Counted from the stretch's first letter, positions 6,888-13,395 are shown. The stretch: 14,440 nucleotides of DNA from Geobacter sp. UBA6169 (GCA_002422265.1 DIUB01000130.1:25560-39999), one strand, 5' to 3'. Translations and numbers: made by a program. Notes: a model not told the origin generated them from the sequence alone.

Positions 6888-7361
6888 ATGGAGTATCGGG
6901 TTGGATCAGTGGGGAGGGTTATTGTGGCCCGTTTCGGCGATGGTGAGGATCTTTTGGCCGGTCTGGCCGATATCGCCCGTAAGGAGCAGATCAGGGCTGC
7001 CGCTTTTTCCGTGGTTGGCGGAATAAAAGGGGGACGTTATGTGGTCGGTCCAGAGGGGGATGAGATGCCGCCTCGTCCGGTGTGGCGTCAGCTGAGCGAT
7101 AATCACGAGGCAGTCGGGTTTGGCACTGTTTTCTGGCTTGATGATCAGCCCAGGGTTCATTTTCATGGTGCCTATGGGCGTGGTGATACGGTCAAGGCCG
7201 GTTGTCTGCGTGAGGCAAGCGAGGTGTTTCTGGTGCTGGAGGTTGTAATCACCGAGCTGCTCAACCTGGATGCTGTTCGAGAGCTTGACCCCGCTTCCGG
7301 GTTCGCGTTGTTACAGTTCAGGCAGGACCAGGGGGTGTGTGATGCTGCCGATCATGATTGA
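6888..7361 (+). CDS. PPC/DUF296-domain protein
   Basis: The 157 residues cover one PPC (plants and prokaryotes conserved, DUF296) domain, a trimer-forming beta fold. The core reads FSVVGGIKGGRYVVGP (40-55), then RVHFHGAYGRGD (89-100) with the HxH pair His91 and His93. KAGCLREASEVFLVLEVVITEL (103-124) follows, where canonical members have GGHL: the third metal histidine is replaced by Cys106. This Cys form occurs in a recognisable subfamily. The plant relatives are AT-hook nuclear proteins; bacterial ones are uncharacterised and called 'PD1-like DNA-binding' without proof. The start at 6888 follows GAGGAGGGAG (6871-6880). It is tightly packed in the cassette and its stop overlaps the next gene. 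Confidence 0.9.
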   Translation: MEYRVGSVGRVIVARFGDGEDLLAGLADIARKEQIRAAAFSVVGGIKGGRYVVGPEGDEMPPRPVWRQLSDNHEAVGFGTVFWLDDQPRVHFHGAYGRGDTVKAGCLREASEVFLVLEVVITELLNLDAVRELDPASGFALLQFRQDQGVCDAADHD

Positions 7362-7617
7362 GCAGGAAGCCTCACCCGAACGGCTTCAACAGCTGGGGGT
7401 CGATAACTGGGAGATATGGAGTTGTGAGGTTTCATCATTTGACTGGAGTTATGCGCAGCGCGAGGTCTGTTACCTGTTGGAGGGATCGGTTTTGGTGACG
7501 CCTGATGACGGTGCGCCAGTGGAACTGCAGGCCGGAGATCTGGTGATCTTTCCGCCGGGTATGGATTGCCGTTGGGAGGTGCTGCAGCCAGTACGGAAAC
7601 GGTATCGGATTGGCTAA
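7342..7617 (+). CDS. DUF861-type small cupin (Cupin_3)
   Basis: The gene encodes 91 residues. WEIWSCEVSSFDW (23-35), REVCYLLEGSVLVT (40-53), and AGDLVIFPPGMDCRWEV followed by PVRKRYRIG at the C terminus match the DUF861/Cupin_3 family found in plant and bacterial stand-alone proteins and related to EutQ and ureidoglycine enzymes. There are no histidines at the metal positions, so it is probably not a metalloenzyme. It overlaps the preceding PPC gene by 20 bases; GGGGG at 7331-7335 supports ATG 7342, while an alternative ATG is at 7354. The transporter gene begins seven bases after this stop. The biological role of this family is unknown. Confidence 0.88.
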   Translation: MLPIMIEQEASPERLQQLGVDNWEIWSCEVSSFDWSYAQREVCYLLEGSVLVTPDDGAPVELQAGDLVIFPPGMDCRWEVLQPVRKRYRIG

Positions 7618-7623
7618 ACGTCC

Positions 7624-8538
7624 ATGACTGCTCAACCGGAGGCCGTAAACCCCTCCCACGGCAAGGTGCTTTTCTATCTTGTGCTGACCACGTTTTTCTG
7701 GGGTGGGAGTTTTCTCTTTACCAAGATTGGGGTCGCCGACGTGGCACCCCCTTATTTCGTGCTACTGCGTTTTGTCCTGGCATCATTGATTATGGCGGTA
7801 CTCTGCCTGCCACGGCTGCATCGGCTTGATCGTGATACGCTCAGACGCGGCATGATAGTCGGTCTGGCTCTGGGTATCACGAATCTTACCTTTGTGGTTG
7901 GTATCCAGGGTACCAGCATCTCCCGTGCCGGTGTCATTAATAATCTGTTTGTCCTGTTTATCCCTCTGATTGCCCGGACGATATGGAAGGATCGGATTGG
8001 CAGCTTGAATCTGGTCGGCATTGTCCTGGCTTCATGCGGAATTGCCCTTTTGGCAAGCGGAGGTGGCGCCGGTTTTAATCGCGGTGATCTGGTTTCCACC
8101 CTGTGCGCCTTTTTTATTGCTATCCATATCATCTCGGTTTCCAGGGTGCTGAAGGATGAGGATGTCTGGCTGGTTTCCTTGGTGCAGTTCTGTGTGGTCA
8201 GTCTGCTGGCCGCTGCTGTAGCGTTTGTGTTTCAACCTGATTTTGTCGTTCCTTCCTTCAAGGCCAGTGCCTCAATCGTCTACTGTGCCATCTTCCCTAC
8301 GGTAATCTGCTTTACGCTACAGAATAGCTATCAGCGTTTTGTCACCCCCACCCAGGCAGGCCTGATTTACACCCTTGATCCGGTCTGGAGTTTGCTGGCC
8401 GGTTTTATGGTGCTTGGCGAACGGCTGAGCTTGCGGGAGTGGGTCGGCTGTGGTCTGATATTTCTGGCGGTGTTGTTGCCGTTGGTGATCCGCTTTGCCT
8501 TTGAACAGCGGCTGATTAATTACTATCTAAAAAAATGA
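7624..8538 (+). CDS. DMT-superfamily transporter (EamA repeats)
   Basis: The 304-residue inner-membrane protein is built of two EamA repeats, and about ten hydrophobic segments can be counted. Repeat 1 starts with YLVLTTFFWGGSFLFTKIG and the conserved PPYFVLLRF; repeat 2 starts near GDLVSTLCAFFIAIH and ends with LDPVWSLLAGFMVLGERLS, the usual second signature. Drug/metabolite transporters of this type move amino acids, nucleotides or small metabolites; the substrate cannot be read from sequence. The ATG at 7624 lies seven bases after the cupin stop with no clear Shine-Dalgarno, so translation is likely coupled. It is the last gene of the cassette and may export the compound handled by its cupin and PPC partners. 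Confidence 0.92.
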   Translation: MTAQPEAVNPSHGKVLFYLVLTTFFWGGSFLFTKIGVADVAPPYFVLLRFVLASLIMAVLCLPRLHRLDRDTLRRGMIVGLALGITNLTFVVGIQGTSISRAGVINNLFVLFIPLIARTIWKDRIGSLNLVGIVLASCGIALLASGGGAGFNRGDLVSTLCAFFIAIHIISVSRVLKDEDVWLVSLVQFCVVSLLAAAVAFVFQPDFVVPSFKASASIVYCAIFPTVICFTLQNSYQRFVTPTQAGLIYTLDPVWSLLAGFMVLGERLSLREWVGCGLIFLAVLLPLVIRFAFEQRLINYYLKK

Positions 8539-8550
8539 ATGCTGCCAGGC

Positions 8551-8578
8551 TTGTCGGTTTGTCAATGCGTGGTATAGT
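8551..8578 (+). promoter_or_regulatory. Promoter of the signalling operon
   Basis: TTGTCG (8551-8556), a 16-base spacer, and TATAGT (8573-8578, five of six) lie just after the transporter stop and about 45 bases before the kinase-like start. No terminator hairpin separates the two operons, so partial read-through from the cassette is possible. Confidence 0.5.
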
Positions 8579-8622
8579 TCTACGCGTATACGGATTAATT
8601 GTCGAGTGCAGGGGGAAACAGT

Positions 8623-9516
8623 ATGCAGCAGCTAACTGATGAACAACTGGTTGAGGAGCTCCGCTTCCGCCTGGAGCAGAGCCGCAAATCGCTGAACGAT
8701 CTTTCGGTGGTAAACCGCAAACTGGTGGAGATGAATCGTAAACTGGAGGAGTCTGAAGCCCTCAAAAGCAATTTCCTTTCCAATATCCGCAACGAAATCA
8801 ATAACCCGCTGAACGCGATCATCGGGCTGGCTGAACAGCTGGCAGTAATTGTAAAAAAGCCGGAAGTGAGTGAGCTGGTGACGATGCTCTTTTCCGAGGC
8901 GTTCAATCTGGATTTCCAGCTGCGTAATATCTTTGTTGCAGCAGAACTGGAGGCGGGTGAGTCTGAGCCGACTATCGAGCAGGTGGAGGTCGGTTCTGTG
9001 GTGCAGGGGGTGCTTGACAACTTTGGTCCCCAGGCGAGCGGCAAAAATATTACCTTACGGGCAACTCCTTCAGGTTCTGAAGCTGATCTGCAGCTGTTCT
9101 TCCCGACTGACGCACAGATGCTGCAGGTCATTACCGCAAATCTGGTGGCAAACGCCATTGAGTTCAGTCCGCCCGGCAGTGAGGTGGTGGTGCAGTACTC
9201 TTGTGATGAAGAGGCGTTGCATCTGCAGGTGAAGGATCAGGGGATCGGGATTGCCGAGACAGATATGAAGCGTATCTTTGATCGCTTTGTGCAGCTTGAT
9301 ACCGGTTCTACCCGTGCTTATCACGGACATGGTCTGGGACTGTCGGTGGTCAGCTCTCTGCTTGACCTGCTGCAAGGGCAGGTGCAGGTCAACAGTACTC
9401 CCGGCATGGGGTCGCTTTTTACCGTTACCATACCACCGGCACCTTTTGATGCAGAAAACATGACCTTTGCGGAGGGGGGTAATCTGTTCCTGTTCGATCA
9501 GATGGAAGAGAAATAA
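8623..9516 (+). CDS. Histidine-kinase-like protein lacking the phospho-acceptor histidine
   Basis: The 297 residues have an N-terminal coiled coil (about 7-50), a HisKA-like helix pair (50-72) and a HATPase_c domain (from about 165 to 272). The H-box reads NIRNEINNPLNAI: the phospho-acceptor His is Asn57 (AAC at 8791-8793). The ATP-binding boxes look intact: N-box NLVANAIEF (173-181), G1 DQGIGI (205-210), F-box FDRF (219-222) and G2 GHGLGL (235-240). It may bind ATP yet cannot phosphorylate itself at the normal site, so it is a candidate pseudokinase, allosteric ATP-switch or scaffold. No membrane segment is visible. The ATG at 8623 follows AGGGGG (8610-8615); the in-frame ATG 8599 has no such site. 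cheD starts one base after its stop. Substitution by a sequencing error is unlikely but not excluded. Confidence 0.9.
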   Translation: MQQLTDEQLVEELRFRLEQSRKSLNDLSVVNRKLVEMNRKLEESEALKSNFLSNIRNEINNPLNAIIGLAEQLAVIVKKPEVSELVTMLFSEAFNLDFQLRNIFVAAELEAGESEPTIEQVEVGSVVQGVLDNFGPQASGKNITLRATPSGSEADLQLFFPTDAQMLQVITANLVANAIEFSPPGSEVVVQYSCDEEALHLQVKDQGIGIAETDMKRIFDRFVQLDTGSTRAYHGHGLGLSVVSSLLDLLQGQVQVNSTPGMGSLFTVTIPPAPFDAENMTFAEGGNLFLFDQMEEK

Positions 9517-9517
9517 C

Positions 9518-10009
9518 GTGTTAGAATCGAACGGAAAAAATGTTGCCAAGCAGTTTTTGCTGCCCGGAGCATTGCATGTCTGCGCAGGAGAATGTGAAAT
9601 CACGACCGTGCTGGGTTCTTGTGTGTCGGTTTGCCTCTGGGACCAGAGCCGTGGCGGTGGAGGGATGAACCATTTTATGCTGCCGCTTTGGAACGGTGAG
9701 GGATTGGCTACCCCCAAATACGGCAATATTGCCATGGAGCGTCTGTTTGAACAGGTGCTGGCCCTTGGCTCACGGAGAGATCGACTGGTGGCCAAGGTGT
9801 TTGGCGGGGCCAACCTGCTGACCGTCAGCAGTGCTGCCTGCCCAATCGGTGCACGTAATATTGAGCTTGCCTTAAACCAGCTGGAGGAATGGCGCATACC
9901 GGTGGTTGGTTCTGACCTGGGAGGGAATACGGGGCGAAAAATCATTATGAATACCAAGACCGGCGTGGTACTGATGGGGCGTGGCAGGCCTCAGGGAAGG
10001 GGCGCCTGA
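9518..10009 (+). CDS. cheD: CheD, receptor glutamine deamidase
   Basis: CheD deamidates glutamine residues of chemoreceptors and in many bacteria is controlled by CheC. The 163 residues match the family length. The catalytic set is present: Thr29 in ITTVLGSC, Cys35 and, seventeen residues later, His52 in GGMNHFMLP, the spacing known for Thermotoga CheD. VAKVFGGANLL and NTGRKIIMNTKTG follow as expected. The start is GTG at 9518, one base past the previous stop, with GGAAGAG at 9504-9510; ATG at 9467 would overlap the kinase-like gene by 50 bases. No cheC, receptor or other che gene is in view, so its substrate here is unknown; it may act on receptors encoded elsewhere or on a partner of this operon. 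Confidence 0.95.
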   Translation: MLESNGKNVAKQFLLPGALHVCAGECEITTVLGSCVSVCLWDQSRGGGGMNHFMLPLWNGEGLATPKYGNIAMERLFEQVLALGSRRDRLVAKVFGGANLLTVSSAACPIGARNIELALNQLEEWRIPVVGSDLGGNTGRKIIMNTKTGVVLMGRGRPQGRGA

Positions 10010-10025
10010 GATGGCGTTTGACATT

Positions 10026-10054
10026 CAGCGGCGCTTTTTCTAGTATCGCCGCTG
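10026..10054 (+). other. Inverted repeat in the cheD-downstream gap
   Basis: CAGCGGCG (10026-10033) and CGCCGCTG (10047-10054) are exact inverted repeats around a 13-base loop. They lie in the 81-base gap between cheD and the next gene, the only sizeable gap in the operon. There is no T-tract after it, so it may modulate message stability or coupling rather than end transcription. Confidence 0.45.
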
Positions 10055-10090
10055 CCGATAATCATACGAGCAGATGCAGGGTGATCCGTT

Positions 10091-10429
10091 ATGCAGAAGA
10101 TACCGCTTAATCTGGCAGCAGCAGAGATGGTGCTGGCCAGGGATATTTACAAAAATGACAGTCCATCCGGCATGCCGATCTGTGGTAAAGGGACGGTTTT
10201 GTCCGACTCCCTTATCGGCCGTCTGCAGCAGATGGGGGTGCAGTCGCTCTATGTTGAGGGGCATCCGGTTCATCAAGAGGGTGACCGCGGGCTTGAAGAG
10301 CAACTGGTGGACCTGGAGAAACGCTTTTCAAAAACAATGGATAATCGCCACAATCTGATGCTGCTTGAGGTATACCGGGGGCAGATCAGGGCGGCAATGG
10401 GGGATGACGGTGGACGAACGGAGGAGTGA
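10091..10429 (+). CDS. Small protein resembling the N-terminal segment of HD-type regulators
   Basis: The gene encodes a 112-residue cytosolic protein. The first half, MVLARDIYKND...GKGTVLSDSLIGRLQQMGVQSLYVEGHPV, follows a pattern that usually precedes HD or HDOD domains in longer Geobacter-type proteins: 'LA.[DP]VY....G..L..KGT.L....I..L...G...[IV]YV'. Here the segment is a separate gene placed directly before a HDOD gene. The second half is a charged helix. AGGGTGA at 10077-10083 lies seven bases before ATG 10091. The stop overlaps the HDOD gene by 26 bases, which implies coupled translation and perhaps a complex of the two products. No catalytic residues are recognised. Confidence 0.85.
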   Translation: MQKIPLNLAAAEMVLARDIYKNDSPSGMPICGKGTVLSDSLIGRLQQMGVQSLYVEGHPVHQEGDRGLEEQLVDLEKRFSKTMDNRHNLMLLEVYRGQIRAAMGDDGGRTEE

Positions 10430-11267
10430 GCTTAAAAAGATCATCATGGACACCAAGACTCTGCCGACTTTACCGGGGGTCATCAACAAGCTTAATGCGC
10501 TGTCCAATGACGACAAATCCTCAGTGCAGGAGATGGCCCGGATCGTTTCTGCTGATCAGGTGCTTTCTGCACGTATCCTGCGGCTAGCCAATTCTCCTTC
10601 CTATGGTTTTTACCGGGTTTCAACCATATCTAACGCCATGATCCTGTTGGGTGTCAACGTGGTCAAGTCACTGGCCCTGTCATCATCCATCTTTGAGATT
10701 ATGGAAAAAAACAGCGTAGGCCTCTGGGAACACTCGCTTGGTACCGCCACGGCAGCCGGCATCATTGCCCGCAAGCTGGTGCTGCCAGAGGTGGAGGAGA
10801 TCACCACAGCCGGATTGCTGCACGATATTGGCAAGGTAATTATTGGCTTGAAATGTGCCGAACAGATGCCCGAGATTCGTCGTCGCATCAAGCTTGATCA
10901 GATGTACACCAGCGAGGCAGAGCGAGAGGTGCTTGACACCGATCATGCCGAGGTTGGCGGGTGGCTTTCCAAAAGCTGGTTTCTGCCGGACAAGCTGTCT
11001 GAGCCGATTGCCTGCCATCATAATGTAAAAGCCTCTGAAGATCATCGCATCAAGAGCTCGGTGGTCCATCTGGCTGATATCTTGATCAAGGCTAGCGGTT
11101 TTGGTGATAGCGGGGATCCCTTTGTGCCTTCGATTCAACAGCTGGCATGGGATACCCTGAAACTGAACGAACAGCTGCTGACTGAAATTGTTGCTGAGCT
11201 TGAGGATAAGCTGGTAGAGGTTAAAAATTTCAGTCTTGAACTGCAGGTGGCAGATGCAGCATTCTAG
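10404..11267 (+). CDS. HDOD-domain signalling protein with HD metal residues retained
   Basis: HDOD proteins are output or scaffold modules in bacterial signalling. The 287 residues open with KTLPTLPGVINKLNAL (18-33), then the HDOD core IVSADQVLSARILRLANSPSYGF (47-69) and SNAMILLGVNVVKSLALS (76-93). Many HDOD proteins have lost the HD catalytic residues, but this one keeps WEHS (His110), LLHDIGK (His140-Asp141), DHAEVGGW (His181), CHH (His205-His206) and HLADIL (Asp225). That is the full series expected for a metal-dependent phosphohydrolase of the HD superfamily. ATG 10404 was chosen; GTG 10410 is a possible alternative. The gene overlaps both the small protein before it and the GGDEF gene after it by a few codons. 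Confidence 0.93.
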   Translation: MTVDERRSELKKIIMDTKTLPTLPGVINKLNALSNDDKSSVQEMARIVSADQVLSARILRLANSPSYGFYRVSTISNAMILLGVNVVKSLALSSSIFEIMEKNSVGLWEHSLGTATAAGIIARKLVLPEVEEITTAGLLHDIGKVIIGLKCAEQMPEIRRRIKLDQMYTSEAEREVLDTDHAEVGGWLSKSWFLPDKLSEPIACHHNVKASEDHRIKSSVVHLADILIKASGFGDSGDPFVPSIQQLAWDTLKLNEQLLTEIVAELEDKLVEVKNFSLELQVADAAF

Positions 11268-12183
11268 GATTGCGCTGATCTGCACCCAGCCGCAACTCGC
11301 CTCATTATTGCAACTGCGGCTGCAGAGCAAGGGCTATCAGGTGATGGTGGTTGAAAAGACCGTTGCTGTCCTTGGTGCTTTTTACTCAGACCCGCCTGAT
11401 CTGATCATCGTTGACTTTTCATCCCCCTGCGTCGGCTGCCATGACATACTGTTCATGCTGCGTGGTGACAGCTTCTTCAGTCCGATTCCGATCATCGGTA
11501 TTTTTCCGGGTACCTCAGAGCAGGATTCATGGGATGATTTTCCCCTGGATGATTTTGTCACCACCCCGGTCAATTTTGAGGAGCTGGTCAGTCGGATTAC
11601 GCTGGCGCAGTCTCGCATCAAACGCATCTTTGACAATAATCCCCTGACCCGTCTGCCCGGTAATACCTCAATTCACCGTGCCATTGACGAAGCGCTTGGC
11701 CTGCCTCTTGCGGTATGTTATGTGGATATCAATCATTTCAAGCCATACAATGATGTCTACGGATTTTCTCACGGCGATGAGGTAATCAGGATGCTGGCCA
11801 GGATTATGTCCAATGCGGTACGGGAGTCCGGTGGGGGGTTCAGCGGGCATGTGGGGGGCGACGATTTTGTTTTTATCGTACCCCGTGAACGGGCAGAACA
11901 GGTCTGTGCAACCATTATCAGTCACTTTGACCAGATCGTGCAGACCCTGTTTGACGAAGAGACCAAAAAACGGGGTTACTACGTAGCACATAACCGAAAA
12001 GGTGAAAAAGAGCAAATGCCGATCCTGGCCATTTCGATTGGTGTTGTGCCGATGGATTCACCTGCAATCAGCCACGCTGCGCGTGTGGCTGAGGTTGCAG
12101 CAGAACTGAAAAAGCTTGCGAAAGGGAACCAGGGAAGCAGCTATGTCGTTGATCGTCGCAGCCGAACCTTTGAGGATGTATAG
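11254..12183 (+). CDS. Degenerate receiver fused to a GGDDF-type GGDEF domain
   Basis: Residues 1-118 of 309 have a receiver fold. The strand IALICTQPQ replaces the usual acidic pair with TQ, Asp54 is kept in PDLIIVDFS, and the conserved Lys of TKP is Thr104 (DFVTTPVNF). Phosphorylation is therefore doubtful. The GGDEF domain follows: NPLTRLPGNTSIHRAID (129-145), VDINHFKPYNDVYGFSHGD (157-175) and signature GGDDF (201-205), with Asp in the fourth position where Glu is normal. There is no RxxD I-site before it. An insertion near 234-255 (RGYYVAHNRKG) is typical of a GGDDF subgroup seen in other bacteria, so the variant may still be functional. ATG 11254 has AGGTGG three bases upstream; ATG 11236 is an alternative. 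Last gene of the operon; cyclase activity or c-di-GMP/GTP sensing are both possible. Confidence 0.9.
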   Translation: MQHSRIALICTQPQLASLLQLRLQSKGYQVMVVEKTVAVLGAFYSDPPDLIIVDFSSPCVGCHDILFMLRGDSFFSPIPIIGIFPGTSEQDSWDDFPLDDFVTTPVNFEELVSRITLAQSRIKRIFDNNPLTRLPGNTSIHRAIDEALGLPLAVCYVDINHFKPYNDVYGFSHGDEVIRMLARIMSNAVRESGGGFSGHVGGDDFVFIVPRERAEQVCATIISHFDQIVQTLFDEETKKRGYYVAHNRKGEKEQMPILAISIGVVPMDSPAISHAARVAEVAAELKKLAKGNQGSSYVVDRRSRTFEDV

Positions 12184-12221
12184 GTTCCGACGAGGTTTGT
12201 TGTGGCAGGTGTGCCATTTCG

Positions 12222-12266
12222 TGTACAAAAAAAGCCGCCCCGGATTGGGGCGGCTTTTTTTGTACA
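12222..12266. terminator. Perfect bidirectional terminator between convergent genes
   Basis: A 20-bp exact stem (12222-12241 with 12247-12266) encloses the 5-base loop GGATT. The core is GCCGCCCC/GGGGCGGC with seven A before it and seven T after it, so both strands end in a U-run. It serves the GGDDF gene on one side and the cytochrome gene on the other. Confidence 0.97.
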
Positions 12267-12277
12267 TCGGTGACAGG

Positions 12278-13285
12278 CTACTGCTTTTTATGGCACTTGG
12301 CACAGCTTGAGGTAACACCGAAAGCGGCTTTGCCGTCATGGCAGGCACCGCATGATTTACCCTGTTCCATCTCTTTCATGGTGGCACGCTTGGCATTGCC
12401 GTAGGGGAAAATCTTGGTGTGGCAGTCTTGGCAACCATAGGCTGCAGTGTGGAAGTCATGGCTGAAGTGACCAACAATCGTACCGCGGCTGTTCTTGAAG
12501 GTCAGGTTAGCCGGCTTGTACCCCGCATGGCACTTGTTGCAGTCACCACTGGCAGCAAAGGCGGTCTTGCCGTTGTGACAGACGCCGCAGGACTTGCCTT
12601 TTTCCATCTGGGCCATGGTGACTTTGCGTGAGCCCTGGCGATAATCGTAAAGCTTCGAGTGGCAGTCGCTACACTTGTAGGCCTGGGTGTGGAAATCATG
12701 GCTGAAGACCGCATCGGTTACCGGCTTGGATTTATACTTGAGGGTTTTGGTGGTCAGACCGCGATGGCAAGAGCCGCAGTTTGCGGTAACGGTAAAGGCT
12801 GACTTGCCGTTATGACAGCTGCCGCAGGACTTGCCTTTCTCCATGTCAGCCATGCTGACACCGCGACGGATGGGGCCGGCATTGTGGCAGCTCTTGCAAC
12901 CATAGCCTTTGCCGTTCACATGGGAGTCGTGGCTGAAAACAGCATTGCCTTCCTTGATCCGGTAGGTGACAGCACTGGGAATGCCGCGGTGACACTTGCT
13001 GCAATCCTTTTCTGTAGCAACACTGAACGCCTTTTTTCCGTTGTGGCAGCTGCCGCAGGACGCGCCTTTTTCCATTTCAGCCATGGAGTAGCTGCGTTTT
13101 TGCGATAGGTTAAAGATGGCATTGTGGCAGGTCTTACAGTCTCTGCTCTTCAGCAGGTGCGCGTCATGGCTGAAGATAACGGAGGGCGCATTCTTGAAAC
13201 CGTACTTGATCTCCTTGGCCTGTACTGCAAGTGGCAACAGCGTGATGATAATGGTTGCCAGATAGCTGATAATCCGCCTCTTCAT
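12278..13285 (-). CDS. Dodecaheme c-type cytochrome of four triheme c7-type repeats
   Basis: The product is a periplasmic electron-transfer protein of 335 residues. A signal peptide (MKRRIISYLATIIITLLPLA...QA) precedes KEIKYG. Twelve CxxCH motifs occur at about Cys50, 77, 95, 130, 154, 170, 205, 233, 249, 285, 312 and 328. They form four repeats of three hemes, each with FSHDxH near the start and M..ME[KQ]GxSCGxCH[ND]GKxAF in the middle. The layout matches the GSU1996-type 'nanowire' triheme family of Geobacter (c7-like, PF14522/TIGR04257), which runs as a chain of heme domains. Each repeat offers only two non-CxxCH histidines in FSHDxH, so the third heme likely has the conserved Met as sixth ligand, as reported for GSU1996. 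GGGAGG at 13292-13297 sets ATG 13285. Monocistronic. Confidence 0.95.
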   Translation of the reverse strand: MKRRIISYLATIIITLLPLAVQAKEIKYGFKNAPSVIFSHDAHLLKSRDCKTCHNAIFNLSQKRSYSMAEMEKGASCGSCHNGKKAFSVATEKDCSKCHRGIPSAVTYRIKEGNAVFSHDSHVNGKGYGCKSCHNAGPIRRGVSMADMEKGKSCGSCHNGKSAFTVTANCGSCHRGLTTKTLKYKSKPVTDAVFSHDFHTQAYKCSDCHSKLYDYRQGSRKVTMAQMEKGKSCGVCHNGKTAFAASGDCNKCHAGYKPANLTFKNSRGTIVGHFSHDFHTAAYGCQDCHTKIFPYGNAKRATMKEMEQGKSCGACHDGKAAFGVTSSCAKCHKKQ

Positions 13286-13325
13286 CAGAGTCCTCCCTTA
13301 AGGCTGGTTGAGTTTTAAGTCCAGT

Positions 13326-13354
13326 ACTTTAAAAGCCGCGCAACAGATTGTCAA
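13326..13354 (-). promoter_or_regulatory. Sigma70-like promoter of the cytochrome gene
   Basis: On the minus strand a perfect -35 TTGACA (13354-13349), a 17-base spacer, and TAAAGT (13331-13326, four of six) point to the cytochrome ATG, with a leader of about 34 bases. The -35 also lies in a TCAATTGA palindrome (13351-13358), next to the operator-like sequence upstream. Confidence 0.6.
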
Positions 13355-13355
13355 T

Positions 13356-13377
13356 TGATAATTGTATACAATTGTCA
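13356..13377. promoter_or_regulatory. Near-perfect 22-bp palindrome, likely operator
   Basis: The 14-bp core AATTGTATACAATT (13360-13373) is a perfect palindrome. Outside it TGA and TCA (13356-13358, 13375-13377) also pair, leaving one mismatched pair (13359/13374). A TTGTATACAA core is typical of operators of GntR-family (FCD type) regulators, though that is knowledge of the motif class and no regulator is in view. It lies immediately upstream of the cytochrome -35, fitting an activator or repressor site. Confidence 0.6.
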
Positions 13378-13395
13378 TACACCTCCTGATCAGCC

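Noticed and set aside
9070..9957. 295-codon antisense open frame across the kinase-like gene and cheD
   Set aside because: Both strands cannot easily be coding here; the plus strand carries two recognised families, and the antisense product shows no motif.
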